DNA of 64,000 bases from Cyclina sinensis (taxonomy: Eukaryota > Mollusca > Bivalvia > Venerida > Veneridae), in the NCBI GenBank assembly GCA_012932295.1, contig JAAONU010000001.1, forward strand, positions 54,471,693 to 54,535,692, given 5' to 3'. Below the pieces are notes generated by a model. It was not told the DNA's origin, made no database searches, and saw only the letters and a list, made by a program, of their open reading frames with translations. The position numbers and the translations under genes were made by a program. This document shows positions 1 to 11,850 of this stretch, piece after piece. The first letter of the stretch is position 1. The number at the start of each line of letters is the position of its first letter.

Positions 1-214
1 AAAATACCATCAAGTAACAGCAAATATAGGATTTTTTTTTAAAAATTGTATCGACGTTGGCCAGAGATTTGGTGTTCCTCGGGGAAAAAGAAAATGTCAT
101 CAATAATTATCGTTTCCAACAAACTCTGATCCTTGACAAACGATTCTGTCTTATTAGAACAGGCTTAATTCTTAAACTGGTTTAAAATTTAATACTTTAA
201 TAAAAAGTAAAAGC

Positions 215-520
215 AAATACAACCAATGATATACTAAATATATATTTTATTGGCTCATTCCATACAAAATGAAAAATTGATTGATAATGGTAAGAAGAAT
301 ATGTTCAAACATGTCTTCTCAAAAACATAGATTCTGAGAAACTGTGCATTTATGAAAAATGTCTATCTACCAAAATCTAACCAAATACTGTACAACAACA
401 ACTCTTTATGTAAACTAGTTTTCAAACATTCAGTTTAGCTATTGTACTCGGAACTGTTTACAGACACCTTGACATCAGGTCATGTTTCATTCAATATCAT
501 TCTGTTTTGAGGAATGATTT
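215..520. repeat. Old low-copy repeat, family E copy 1
   Basis: This stretch aligns by eye with 35710-35990. Shared blocks include 'aatgatatact', 'attttattgg', 'accaaat' followed by 'gtacaacaacaac' or 'gtacaacagcaac', and 'ttcagttt' followed by 'tgtactc'. A weaker relative lies at 53325-53480. The copies are strongly diverged, so the duplication is old. No reading frame is shared. The class is unknown. Confidence 0.5.
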
Positions 521-1385
521 CGAAGAAAGTGGAATGCTCGAAATGCTTTGGTATGCTTGGTATGCCTCTTTAAATACACTGCAAATATGTTTCAATAAGT
601 ATCAAATTCCAAAAGTGTTTCACTTATTACAAAAATGTAGCTGCTAGTGTAAATTTTGTTGTCCTGAACATATTTAATAACTGTATTATTTAACCAGTCT
701 AGTCATCTTATAATATTTTTACGCTTTGTAAATATCATATATTGGAAAAATAGCTTCTCAACAGTCATAAAATCATGCATATTTGTTTGGAACTAGTAAA
801 TAATTATTGTACATATAACTGCACTATGTCATTAACATGCCAACATACTTAAACCGTTTTATTAGGTTTCACCTTCGGTTCTAATCTTCAGAAAGTGCAA
901 GACAATAGTCCTACGAAAACAAGTGTGTTCAAGGGTAAACTCCAAGACAGTATTGTAAGAGTTGATAGACATTTTTCTAACCTTTTTTCTCGACTGTTCT
1001 TGGGTGACGTAAATTTTCCATCTAAAGCAGAAACTAATAAATATTATTATCATATAATGCCTGGTAACTGCATTCGTTTAAAGATATAAAGGAATTCGTT
1101 GTTAGTGTTGCAGGTAATGATTTTGATCTTTTACAAACTTTAAAAGATTTTATAACTTTTCTTTGAGTATTTTCACATTCTTGTTTATCGTTTCATCCTA
1201 CTCAATGCGCCTAATTATGACACTTGCAGAGAATCATTGTAGTCTTCGCTTGTTATGACTGTCATCATTGATTAATTAACTTAAGCTTGCTGCCTGATCT
1301 GTTCTGTTCGGCTTAGGCACCTGCCATAAACTTCTGAACATTGACATGTAAATGAAGTCACTAATCTTGTTTCCTTAAATGTTTT
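521..1385. other. No gene recognised
   Basis: AT-rich unique-looking sequence. Two overlapping open frames of about 63 codons lie on opposite strands near 862-1089, and neither resembles a known family. A short exon-like interval (acceptor-like 'ttcttcag'-type end near 892, donor-like 'ggtaaac' near 936) is too small to support a call. Confidence 0.6.
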
Positions 1386-1430
1386 ACAAGTTATGTATAA
1401 AAATATTACAAGTTATGTATAAAAATATTT
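1386..1430. repeat. 22-bp direct repeat, two copies
   Basis: The unit 'acaagttatgtataaaaata' plus two bases occurs twice back to back. It is a minor tandem duplication with no coding content. Confidence 0.8.
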
Positions 1431-1904
1431 TATTTGATCTTCAGAGAAATTAAATGTACTTTTTGTACTAAATGAGCTTTAGTTTATTGAAATAAATTTC
1501 TGTAACTTATTTTCATTAAACAGTCATCAGATTTGTTTTTCATCATTTTTTTGGTCACGTTTAGATTATTAAGTCTTTAGTATTTTGTCAATGAACAACA
1601 CATTAGTTCAAACTATAACATAACTGTAAGCAATCAAGTGTGACAGCTTTTAAATAATCAAAGATCATTTGGCGGTGACATCAAAACACAGATGTGTCAC
1701 AAGTTATTATACTGTCAATATAAATATTTGCACCCTTTGGACTTTGATAATCAGTCTTGGAAGCATTTTAAGTTTAGATGATCTGAGTGCGCTCTACCAC
1801 TTGGTTAATGATTATTATTTCAGGAATTGCAGTCTGATCATGTGTCATACAGTGTTCAGATATTAATCTTAAAGAGCTCAGATTCTGTTCTTTGTTTGTC
1901 CACA
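1431..1904. other. No gene recognised
   Basis: AT-rich sequence between a short direct repeat and the AGGTCA-rich repeat. No open frame, RNA gene or repeat could be supported. Confidence 0.6.
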
Positions 1905-1992
1905 GCACTCAATTTAAAAGAGGGATTTTAATGAAACTTCATAGAAATGTTCACCACTATGAGAAGCCGTGTTGCACATGAACCAGGTCTCT

Positions 1993-2011
1993 AGGTCAAA
2001 GGTCAAGGTCA
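1993..2011 (+). promoter_or_regulatory. Nuclear-receptor-like AGGTCA cluster
   Basis: The 19-mer AGGTCAAAGGTCAAGGTCA is seen directly. It contains a DR1 (two AGGTCA sites spaced by one base) and a TCAAGGTCA extended half-site, matching the known DR1 and ERR/NR5A monomer consensus sequences. It lies inside a repeat, so occupancy is purely inference. Confidence 0.25.
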
Positions 2012-2430
2012 CACTTAGAGTTCATTGAAAAATGCTTGTCCAGAGAAAAACATCTACCTGCATAGAGTGATTTCAATATAACTTGGCACAAATGTAAGGC
2101 GGAGTGTCGCGCGCAAATTAAGGTCCCTGCAGCCAAGGTCAAGGTCACACATAGAGGTCAAAGTTCAGATAAAAATATGAAGATGTGTATAGGGACCATT
2201 TAGTCATCATTTATTGAGGTATTGTAACATAAATGGTCATTATCATGACTACGACTGTGACACATCATGTAAGTAAGGTCAGTATATGCAAGGTCAAGGT
2301 CACTAGAGATGATAAAATATCAGGTATTGTCTGGAGCATATCTCCTACATGCATGGAGGAATGTTAATAATATTTTATAGAAAGTTTTAGCACCATGAGA
2401 TGTATTGTTCCACGCATGATCCAGGTCTCT

Positions 2431-2449
2431 AGGTCAAAGGTCAAGGTCA
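2431..2449 (+). promoter_or_regulatory. Nuclear-receptor-like AGGTCA cluster, second copy
   Basis: The same 19-mer as at 1993-2011, in the second unit of the repeat. Its exact preservation while surrounding bases differ could be chance over so short a span. Confidence 0.25.
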
Positions 2450-2739
2450 CACTTAGAGCTAATTAAAAAACGCTTTACTTGTCCAGAGCAAAACTTCTAC
2501 CTTCACAGAGGGATTTTAATATAACTTGGCACAAATGGTTACCACTGTAAGGCGGAGTATCCCGCGCAAAATTCAGGTTCCTGCGACCAAAGTCAAGGTC
2601 ACACATAGAGGTCAAAGTTCAGATAAAAATATGAAGATGTGTATAGGGATCATTTAGTCATCATTTATTGATGGATTGTAACACAAATGGTAACTGTCAT
2701 GAATACACGTGTGACTACACGTCTGGAACATATTTTGTA

Positions 2740-3503
2740 CGTGCATAGATAGAATTAACTATTACTTCAAAGAAATATGACCATACACTTCAAATATTTA
2801 TGGTATATGAAATAATTACTTCAGTAGATATATATACATTGTACTTGTTCTTGAATTATAACATGCTTTTCAACAAAATGTCAAATTCATTGCTTGCATT
2901 GTTTAATTTGGGCTTGTTACATCTTGGTACCGAATCTTAATTTATATATGTTAGGGTCCTGTGCATATCTTCCCTACTAATTTGTTTTTAAGGTTCATTT
3001 AACAACACTGTGCCAAGAATAGTGCCAGCTAACACTTCTTATCCATAATGCCCACTTCTCCACCCAAAGCTTTTGTGACAGGCGTATTTTGTGACAATAT
3101 CACCCTTGTTTATTTTGTTATCGACCTGCGTGAGATAGATGAAGGCACAATTTTCGCAAATAAATAAACGTTATAGAAAATAATCATATTAGCTGTTGTA
3201 CAGGGTGAATAGTGCCTGTCTGTCTACTGAAAACTTAGTTTAATCCCTTCCATGATCAATTTCTTGACGCCATTCTCCAGGCTTCACAAGAAACTGCTAA
3301 GATAAACTTTCTGACACACAGGGTGGTAACTCACTAGCTGCACACTGTATTCACAGATGACAAAACACCAGACAATTGTTATTATTAATTCGAATTTGTT
3401 AGTTTAAGTATCCATTTTGTGATTACACTTCCGCTGTCATCAGTAAAATGAAATATTGACGTCTCGCTCAATATCGTAAAATGGCAAATGGCATCAAACG
3501 TGC
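2740..3503. other. No gene recognised
   Basis: Slightly less AT-rich than its surroundings from about 3000 onward. No open frame, RNA gene or recognisable repeat was found. Confidence 0.55.
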
Positions 3504-5416
3504 TTAAAGGTCATGTGACACGAATTTTTGACCTCGAAATTTTCATATGAGCGAAAATATATATCTCACTGTGACTGTTTTACAAAATTCCGCAGGTAAT
3601 TTTCATCTTAAAGATGTTTTTATAGTAAATTAAAATCCATATTTTACGCACTTGGTCGCGCGCACCTGTCATGAGCGAAACCGGAAGTGACGCACATTTA
3701 TCTCTTGCCACTTTACACAGCTGCCTGGATTGTTAACAGAAACTTTAAAATTATGGTGGAAAGCGAAAATGTGGACTGAATATACTAAAAAACAAAATTG
3801 AACAAGTTAAGCTAACATCATGAATATACACTGAAGATTTTTTAAATAAATAATTTGAAATTTTGATGGAATTACGAAGCCAGTGAGCAATATTATATAG
3901 AGACTGGTTTAATCAGGGTTATAGAATTAAATCAGTGAAAATATCTAGACTAAGAGATATTTTTCAAGTAACTGATCCAAAAAAATTTTGAACATGCTTA
4001 TTTTTATCCGATGCAGTTTTTTGGAAGACTTGATTAACTAACTCCAATCGAGAGATTTTTTCCCCTAAAAATATTATCCTTACAGTGATGTGTTGCTTAT
4101 TTGTCTGTGGTTTATTTTGCATGAGGTACGTGTAAGTAATCTTTGACTAGATCTATCTATCTTTTTTTCGTTATAAATGCATATCTTTTTTTTTTTGGTT
4201 TATTCATTCTACATTTTTTTGAAAACATAACAATAATGATCAAAGAACAAATAATATGAAGAAGCCCTAAAAACTATGTCAAAATAATAACACAAACGCA
4301 TTGTTTTTTGTTTTTGTTTTTTTAATAAATTGTTCACATTTAGAAGTCGAATTATTTTTATTCTCATCATGAATAGATCCATTACATTTAATTATCTAAT
4401 TAAAATATGTATCTGCATGGAAGCTTCTTAACTAAAATCATTCAGACATGTTAATTGGAGCAAACTATTACATAATGTTTTTACAAGTGTGACTGATCAA
4501 AAGTAATACAATCAATTTGTAAGATCACTTGCCATAAAATTTTGCTATTTGTCTCAACTTTATCATTGATTGGGTCATAAAAAAGTTAACTGCTTTGTTT
4601 TGACAGCTATGCAGAATATACAAGGGTCCCATTTGGGCAGGTTAATTTGCATAAATCCCACATTATAAGGCGTGATTTATGGATCTTTGACATTTCATTG
4701 GATATTAATTTATAAGCAGACACAAATTTCTACTTGATGGACATGCCATATTATTATTTTTCAAACAATATCCCAACGTGAAAATACACTGTAGTGTGAA
4801 TTTCCATTCCAGTGAAACGAATGTTAACACATTAGATCACCTAAATTCACTTCAATTTTACTACACTTAAATGAAAAAGAATTTGTTTATGACGTAAACA
4901 TTAAGTGAGGAAGTGTTACGCAGGATGTAAAAACGTGGAGGAGATACTTTTATATAGAACCACAACATGGAAGAAATTGGAATATTTATTAATTTTTATT
5001 AAGGTAAAATTACAACCCGTTCTCCCGGCACAAAGTTTGAATTTACTTATAAAAATCAAGAAGTAATCACATTATTTTATTTAATTTACAATTTATAGCA
5101 TGTTATTGTTACAAGTGTGCCTTTATCGTGTTTCTTGCACTTGTGGTTTAGTGTTATTTTTTCATTTAAAAACGGATGTGTTATGAGCAGTGTAATTCTG
5201 CATTACTGCCATGTACAGTAGGGATAAATCTACGTCACAGCCAAAAATTGCGGCGGAAACTACCGATGTTGAAACGGAAACAGCCGATCATCAAAGACAC
5301 GTTTTTTCTTATCAAAAGCAATATTTTTTTAATTTTGCAGTTAAACCATTTTAATCAGTACATTATGATTATTTTGAATATACAAAGTTGCTATAGTCGT
5401 GTCACATGACCTTTAA
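3504..5416. mobile_element. TTAA-bounded DNA transposon, non-autonomous (Kolobok- or piggyBac-like)
   Basis: Seen directly: TTAAAGGTCATGTGACACGA at 3504-3523 is the exact reverse complement of 5397-5416. This gives a 16-bp perfect terminal inverted repeat (AGGTCATGTGACACGA) flanked by TTAA on both sides. TTAA target duplication is known for the piggyBac and Kolobok superfamilies. Termini starting with purines (AGG...) fit Kolobok better than the usual piggyBac CCY start, but this is inference. The 1.9 kb interior has no transposase-length frame. A 77-codon frame at 5176-5409 runs almost to the right terminus and is not recognised, so the element is probably a non-autonomous derivative. Alternative: coincidental pairing of TTAA with a longer inverted repeat, unlikely at 20 matching bases. 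Confidence 0.8.
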
Positions 5417-6075
5417 ATGGAGAAAAGGTTGAAGATATTTTTTTTTATATTTAGAATACGAAATAAGATTGAGGAATAGCTTAATATATTTGATCGATTT
5501 TTCAGACTATATTTTGTATATCTATCTATCTTATTCAGATTTTACTTTAAAAATAAAAGAAATATTAACAGATTTATAAAATTAATTAGGTTTTTTTTCT
5601 ATAATTTTATCAATATTCAAAACATTCCACCGGAAATCGGAAAGTTAACGCAACATTTTTATTATGCAAATAAGTATCACAAGGCACGATAAGGATAATA
5701 CATATTTATGTCATATTTATGTCTGAACATTTATGAATATCTATTCATCATTATCAATAAATAACAGTATTACATTCGAAGTATAAAGCAAAGAAATCAA
5801 TATGAACAGAATGAGGGTTTTAAAAACCCATCTTATCCTACAAGTATATGCTCTTTGTCCATTAGGTTTCAGTGTCATTAAAGAGATTCTTAAGAATTTC
5901 AGATCCGAGTGTTTTTCTTTCTTCACAATCACGCGTACTTCCGTCCAAGGAAATCCGGTTCAATGGGATTTCGTCCAGTATAAATCAAATGTAAAAAGTA
6001 TATAATTAAAGATCCAGTTTCACTTGCAGAGATTAAATATACTTATTTAATAGTAAAACATGTCAACAATTTTTC
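5417..6075. other. No gene recognised
   Basis: AT-rich. Two overlapping frames on opposite strands (5741-6005, 60-67 codons) are unrecognised and look like chance. Confidence 0.6.
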
Positions 6076-6468
6076 TTTGGAATAATTAATATCAGGACTT
6101 TTTTCAGTCAAATATCTGAATGAGAAGTCATAAAAAGGTAGGCAGGTGAGTGTGAAAGTTCTAAAACTGTTTGAATATAACTTGTAACAAATAATATATA
6201 AAGGAAACTATTCAAAAACTGTAACTGTTATGAAGTATGACTAATGGAAGACGCATTGATGATATCATGCTAATACGCTAAAAAGAGAACATTTTAAAAC
6301 TCATGAATAATGTCAAAACCTGCTACAAATTTGAAGCTACTTTTAAACAATGCAGATATAACTTAAAAAAGAGAAAGGTTTGATAAAAAGTATGCCCTTA
6401 AATAAATTTGTTTTGACTTCTAGTTCATATATTCGACTGAAAAAAGTCCTAATATTAATTATTCCAAA
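6076..6468. repeat. Fold-back element with ~55-bp inverted arms
   Basis: The left arm 6076-6130 and right arm 6414-6468 are near-perfect reverse complements. They share 'ggaataattaatat' and 'aggacttttttcagtc', with a few mismatches, around a ~280-bp AT-rich centre. Fold-back or MITE-like structure. No target duplication could be fixed at the edges and no coding content is present. Confidence 0.8.
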
Positions 6469-6469
6469 A

Positions 6470-8230
6470 CAAATATTTCTTTATTTAGCCTATTACTGTG
6501 AGCTTGCTTAATCTAAATAGCTGAGATATAATGCGTTCGGCAGCCACTCCCAATATGTTTTGTTCTAATTTCATTATTTCAATCAAATAAATATAAACTA
6601 TATTACCAGTCGTTGGATGCAATTGCGTGTTGTCACAGAATCGATCCAATGTTACAAAGAACAACATGCTTATTACAAATTACCTTTCAACTACCAGAAT
6701 TTTCTGCCTACAACCAAAACTAAAACATGTATTTCTATTAATCAAACATTTAAAATAACAATTACGTTCTTAGACGCTCAGAAATCATGTAGCTATTTTG
6801 AAATTACCCAGTTCAATACGTTTCTAACTACCGTGGATAGAGAGATAGTTTCTTTTTTTATTTTCTATTTTGATTTTACAATTTTCTGTCTATTGTTCTA
6901 TGAAGCGCAGTGATGCAAAACCATTGCTATTTTTAGTAAATACGTAATCCATCGTCTCCTAGCCTACTCATTTGTGTTCCAGCATGACCTTGGCCTAGTT
7001 ATGCAACGATTCAGTTTAATAAGAAGGTAATCATAGTTAAGCAATAAGCGTTATAATTTAATGTTTTGGATGTAGGGAGCAGAGGATGTTTCGCTTTGAT
7101 TATTTATTCTCAATTTTTTATTTACCTGTTAGTATTTATATAGAATTTTTATCTATCTGTTTAGCCTTTTAATCTCTGAGGCGGATTTACAAAACGTGAC
7201 CAAGTTTGCAAAACGTGGCACGTGACCAGTTTACAAGTAAAGTGGATTCAAAGACAATCAATCCATCAATTTTTTCTTCGGAAACTTTGATGTTTTAAGT
7301 ACGACCTGCTATATGAATGTTTTAATACTTGTCTTCCTGATAGATTTGTTGTAGATTTTTTAGGTAGCAATATATTACTAATACCTATATAATACATAAT
7401 GAAGTATACCATTCGTTTAAAGGGTGTTCTGTAAATAAAGTACAGCTCTTTATCTCTTTTTTACAATGAGTTTCTAAAACATGTCTTCGGTTCAGCAGTC
7501 TTTACACTGACGAAGAGGCAAGTTCTGTTTTCAGTTTATCTTTAGGAAGTTTAATTTACTTAATTAGCTCGTTGACAACCATTTATAAAGTTTTGTTACG
7601 GAAATATGCAATAAATTTACAAGAGATGGAAATATAATCAGTCGTCTCGCAATTTCTAGAATAAAGAGATTGTCAAGGTCAAAATAAATGTACATTGATA
7701 ACTTAAGTAGAAGAAATGAATTTAGACATCTTATAGTGTGCTGGTTATTTTCAGATTCACACTTGTATCGAACAAAAAATAACTAATGGCCTCATTACGA
7801 TCAAACATGTTGCAGCTTTGCAAGACACGGAACGTTTAAGAGTAGGTCTGTCCAAAGTGTACAGAAAATAGTGTCCTTGTCTGTAGCATATTAATGTAGC
7901 TAAGTACAGAAACCATGAATATCTACCGATTGTATGCCGAAGTAATTACACCATGCCATTAATATGTACTTTGTTTCTCACTGGTGGTCTAGACTCATCG
8001 TGAAGCAACCAACGCATGTTTTCCATATTTTCTCTTAAAGGATGGTACAGTTAGATAAGAAAGGCATTTAATGGTTTTCATTTTTTCATTACAATTACTG
8101 TCTCCAGCAGCTGTATGTATTATTATCACAATTACTTCATACAGACAAAAGTGAAGTTATTACTTGTTTTCATGATATGGAGATGAAAACTACAAGGGTA
8201 TGTTTTTTTTCTTATACTTCTAGGTTCGTT
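6470..8230. other. No gene recognised
   Basis: AT-rich unique-looking sequence. A 98-codon frame at 6617-6913 on the + strand starts in the fold-back flank and resembles nothing known. No repeats or RNA genes were seen. Confidence 0.55.
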
Positions 8231-8234
8231 TATT

Positions 8235-8370
8235 AGCTTATAGAACATCATAACCAGCTTATAGAACATCGTAACCAGCTTATACAACATCGTAACTAGC
8301 TTATACATCATCGTAACTAGCTTATGGATCGTAACCAGCTTATAGAACATCGTAACCAGCTTATAGAACA
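8235..8370. repeat. 21-bp minisatellite, about 6.5 units
   Basis: The unit 'agcttatagaacatcgtaacc' (agctta-tagaacatc-gtaacc) recurs with point changes and one shortened unit. Because 21 is a multiple of three, the minus strand reads as a heptapeptide repeat (MFYKLVT variants) inside a 110-codon frame at 8132-8464. That frame has no non-repeat support and is taken as a by-product of the period. Confidence 0.9.
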
Positions 8371-8562
8371 GTAATAATCTAAACTGATCTGAAAAAGAAA
8401 TAACAACCTTTAAAACTAATTCATCGAAGCTATCATAAGTACTTCTATAAATATTCAAGCTCACAGTGGAAAGTTTGTTTTTAACTGGAGACTAAAAAGA
8501 CGTGTTTTACTCTAGCTCTGTCGGTACTTTTCTTGATTATTTTTATATAAAAAAAAACACCA

Positions 8563-8722
8563 ACATTATATAAATAAAACACATCAGCGATGGTGATAGA
8601 GGATACTGACAACCCGAAAAAACAATAACACCCGAGGCAACAGCCGAGGGTGTTATTGTTTTTTGAGGGTTGTCAATAACCTCTATCACCCTCGCTGATG
8701 TGTGTTATTTATTTTATTATAC
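8563..8722. repeat. Long near-perfect hairpin (fold-back repeat)
   Basis: Arms of about 70-75 bp pair across a very short loop near 8638-8644. 'catcagcga.ggtgatagagg', 'tgacaaccc' and 'aaaaaacaataacaccc' recur in inverted order on the right as 'gggtgttattgttttttgaggg', 'ggttgtcaataacctctatc' and 'accctcgctgatg'. The loop side is 'gaggcaacagccgag'. It looks like a terminal or fold-back part of a DNA element. A possible protein remnant abuts it (8686-8883). Confidence 0.85.
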
Positions 8723-8883
8723 CAAACCATACATGTGATCATGTTATATATACCTAATAGGACTGTTTTTGTTTTGTAACGAGTCGAATCAAACTCAGCT
8801 AAACGCTTACAGTCAATATATTCAATAAGCGCCTTCGACGTCATCAGACGCTTGAATTTTCTGCAGGGTGTGCAAAAAATCAA
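8686..8883 (-). pseudogene. Possible N-terminal remnant of a mobile-element protein
   Basis: A 65-codon frame runs from 8883 leftward into the right arm of the hairpin at 8563-8722, where it ends. It contains KFKRLMTSKALIEYIDCKRL and later STRYKTKT. The arrangement (K/R-rich start, short helix, T/K-rich stretch) is reminiscent of the N-terminus of Crypton-like tyrosine-recombinase proteins common in molluscs. That is a recollection of pattern only, with no catalytic region present. The frame's C-terminus is made of hairpin sequence, so if real it is a truncated remnant carried by the element. A chance frame is a serious alternative. Confidence 0.2.
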
Positions 8884-9189
8884 TAATACCCGGAGGGTTT
8901 TTGAAAAAAAAATGTTACCATCTGAGCTGATGCAAAATGTAACATTAGTTTTAAAAGCCCGATCGCCTATTGGAATTTAGTATTGGCAGTTTACGTGAGG
9001 TATAATAAAATATTTTGGCAAATAGGGTTTCTCTATAAAAGCTATGTTACACTGATTTTTTGGACGATATTTTTTGGCAGTTTTAATGAAATGTTTCTTT
9101 ACTTTTTAATAAACATATAGAGTCAGAATTTAACATAAAGCTTATAAGTTTCATTGTCCTCGAGAAATATGTGTATAAGACTAGAATAT

Positions 9190-11290
9190 ATAACAGTTTA
9201 TTTCTTCTACTATGCGAAGTAAGTATATTCTGCCTTACACTGAGTCACAAACTCAAATCCTATGGTTCCATGCATAGAATATTTTATTGTAGTCGTATTA
9301 CAAAACGCAACAAAAGTTTGTAGTTATGATTGAAACGATGAGAAAAGCATAATATCCAGTTATACCTGACTTTAGTTCCATAATATCTGTTGTTTATCAG
9401 TATTGATGTGTGAGACGTCTAAGCGAAAACAAAAAGCTTCAGCTATAATGCAGTTCATAGTGTCATGCTTAAAAGCCCTTCTTATTTAAGTTCAGAATTC
9501 CTGAAAAAAATGCCTCCGAATTAACGAAATACAAACCGAAAATATGGTTTGTATCTAGTTCACATGGCATAGGCAGTCATCTTACAGGAACGTGTACACA
9601 TGACATGACTCAACATTGGATTTTCATCTTCAGATTATAGCTCGTGTTATACTGCAGCCTTATTTTACAGTCTAAAGAGATAAAAGACTATTTTATTGCT
9701 TTGGTTTTGCACTTAGCGTTTTTCGGATATCTTATTTGAATGACGCTCTAGTTTCTCTGGAATATGTTTATAGTGACTTCTTGATGCAGTATTTTTGCTA
9801 TCAAAGATGTCAATTGTTTTGGAAATAATCAAAAAGTAGATTTCATTTCAGAAAATTTAGGCTGAAAGACACACATATAACAACATCTTGTCTAGTAAGT
9901 TTTACAGTTGTAAGAGTAAGAAACATTAAATCTTATTAGTAGAACAAATGATATATCAAACGTTTATGACAGAGAAAGGCAAATAACTGGAAAAGCGATG
10001 CAGCGACGATAAAAAAAACTATTTTTACAATTAATTCTTACCAGGAAAATTTTATTTCCAAAGAAATTGTCGTTAGGTCTTAACAAATTATATTCCTGCT
10101 CGTTTTTATCTGAAAATTATTTTAACAAGAATCCATGATAAATTACAGTCGAATTTTATCTACATAGTTGGTTCATTTAACATAAAGGCAATTATCTCTG
10201 AACAAACGAACTATTTTCAAAGCGATTGAAAACATACATTGAGTAAATTGTCATTGTCCTCTTAACCATACAAACTCTTCAAAACAAGAAATATCTTTAA
10301 AAATGATGATCGGCGTAGATACAGTACAAAACTAATACCCCAAAAGAGCATAGTTATCGGACATTGGCAAACATTAAACGCGTGTAGAAATCGAACAGTT
10401 TAGACTAAAAAATGTTGAGTTTTATGCTAAAATGTCGATATCATTTTCAGTAAAATAAATTAAAATTTAGTCATATCTATTATATATTTCTTCCATTTAG
10501 TATAATGGTCCATGGTTAAAACGTTTAGATATTTGAATAAAACTTATACATGTTATCATTATTGCATTTTTTTCAGAGAATCATTACGAATTCTCCTCTA
10601 AATTGCAAAACATCAATACTTTAAATCAGTGGCAACCTTAAGCTGAAGAGTTTGTATCTAACAATTTCATTCGTTACAAATATTGGACAAAATTGATTTT
10701 AATACATCTACGCCAAAAAGATTTTAAAAACTTTAAAGTGGACGAACTAGAGAATCTAAAACCACAACCAATATACCAACATATCTGCTGTACGAGTCTT
10801 TTTTTACGTAAACGCAAATGCAAATTTGTTTTTTTTATGTTAAATGGCTATATTATGTATGTAAAAATATTTTCCCGGATTATTCACATACTTGCGGTTA
10901 AAAAATTGTTGTAAAAACAGAATTCAGTGAATTCAGCACCATATTTATTCAGCATACAGTAAAAATAGTTTGTACAATTTAATTCGGGTTTAGAAATTCG
11001 CTGCTAACATGTATCAACATCAATTTCTGAGTAAACCAACACAAATTTAATTTATTGTTGTAAATGTAGAGAAAACGATTTTAAGCTTACCTTTTTGTCA
11101 GTTTTTTATGCCTTCGTGGATTCCATAATCAACTATTCTAGCGAATAAGGGGTTACACAAAATGTAAAGAAAGAGTTTATCTGAAGTTTTGTCAATGTCT
11201 TTTAAATGTTAAAATGAATACATGTACAACTGCAGTATGTGGCGATTTTGGTCGACAGTCTCTTTTTTTATAAATAGAAATGTAAGTGAA
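9190..11290. repeat. Segmental duplication, copy 1 (partner 15160-17640)
   Basis: 9190-9790 aligns with 15160-15615 plus about 17020-17075. Shared blocks are 'atattctgcctta', 'catgcatagaata.tttattgta', 'aacgaaata', 'atatggtttgtat' and 'tttctctggaat'. 10740-11290 aligns with 17140-17640: 'ccacaacc.atat', 'ccaacatatctgct', 'attcagcatacagt', 'attattctagc' and 'gagttatctgaag'-type blocks. The part in between (about 9800-10740) is missing from the partner but resembles 51780-52280 and 57080-57490. Confidence 0.7.
10577..10641 (+). other. Candidate terminal exon, family member A
   Basis: A polypyrimidine tract ending 'tttttttcag' (to 10576) is followed by an open frame ending in TAA at 10639-10641. 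Read with two leading bases, it includes SKLQNINTLNQWQP. The copy at 52102 reads LKFQNSNTFNQWQ over the same span. Across 12 aligned codons (AAA to CAA) six of seven differences fall at third positions, which suggests past coding constraint. It is not a recognised family, and the upstream exon was not found. Confidence 0.35.
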
Positions 11291-11404
11291 ACATAAACTT
11301 GTTTAAACTTGTAAATACTAATATACTTTTCAAATACGTTTAAGATGATGCTGTTGAAGATTATTGTGAAGGTTTCACAAAATTTGGTTTAACGTGTTAA
11401 CGTG

Positions 11405-11850
11405 TCAGTTCCCATGGCAAAGGGGGCGTTTCCTTTCAGGGTATCTGTAAATTAACTGAACCCCCCCCCCCCCCACCTAACCGAGGTGCACAACCTTATT
11501 TGCTGGTATTTATTCCTGTAACGTTTAATGACTCTTTGCTAGTAGCTATTTTCACTGAAACAAGGGCCTTAACTCTGCTTTACTTAAGAAGAGTTGGAAC
11601 GAGAAAAAAACTAAAGTGCTTAACTTTACTTACCGATTCACGTATATCACTGAAGTTTCATGACAGTGTTGGCTTAGCACATGACACAAACTTTGGTAGC
11701 TTTTTTCACTAAATGAATAGCCTTAACTCCGCTCTTCCTGGGAAGAGGATAATAAAAAAGCCACAGGTAAGCAACTTTATTTGATGCTCTATATCCCTGT
11801 GAAGTTTCATGATCCTAAGTGTAAAAGTGATGGCAAAGCAATCTTCAAGA
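11405..11850. repeat. Dispersed repeat with internal duplication
   Basis: Two related segments carry 'caagggccttaactctgct' and 'aatagccttaactccgct', each followed by 'gaagag' and then a 'gaagtttcatga' block. The spacing is about 160-190 bp. The style matches the 'gggccataactctg ... gaagtttcatgatcct' repeats known from bivalve genomes. A 70-codon frame at 11500-11712 lies within it and is not considered a gene. Confidence 0.6.
11461..11474. repeat. Homopolymer C14
   Basis: Fourteen consecutive C at the start of the dispersed repeat. Its length is likely variable and prone to sequencing error. Confidence 0.95.

Larger units (their letters stand above)
1905..2735 (+). repeat. AGGTCA-rich bivalve-type repeat, two long units
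   Basis: Two units offset by about 440-455 bp share long blocks. These include 'aggtcaaaggtcaaggtca', 'cacttagag', 'atataacttggcacaaatg', 'aaggcggagt', 'cacatagaggtcaaagttca' and 'atgaagatgtgtataggg'. Each unit has internal AGGTCA half-sites. This repeat style is widespread in clam genomes (established knowledge of the style, not a named family). There is no coding potential. Confidence 0.85.

Noticed and set aside
5741..6005. Overlapping opposite-strand frames
   Set aside because: Short, overlapping, with no family resemblance; chance open frames.
11500..11712. 70-codon frame next to the poly-C tract
   Set aside because: Lies within a dispersed bivalve-type repeat and is not conserved between its internal units.
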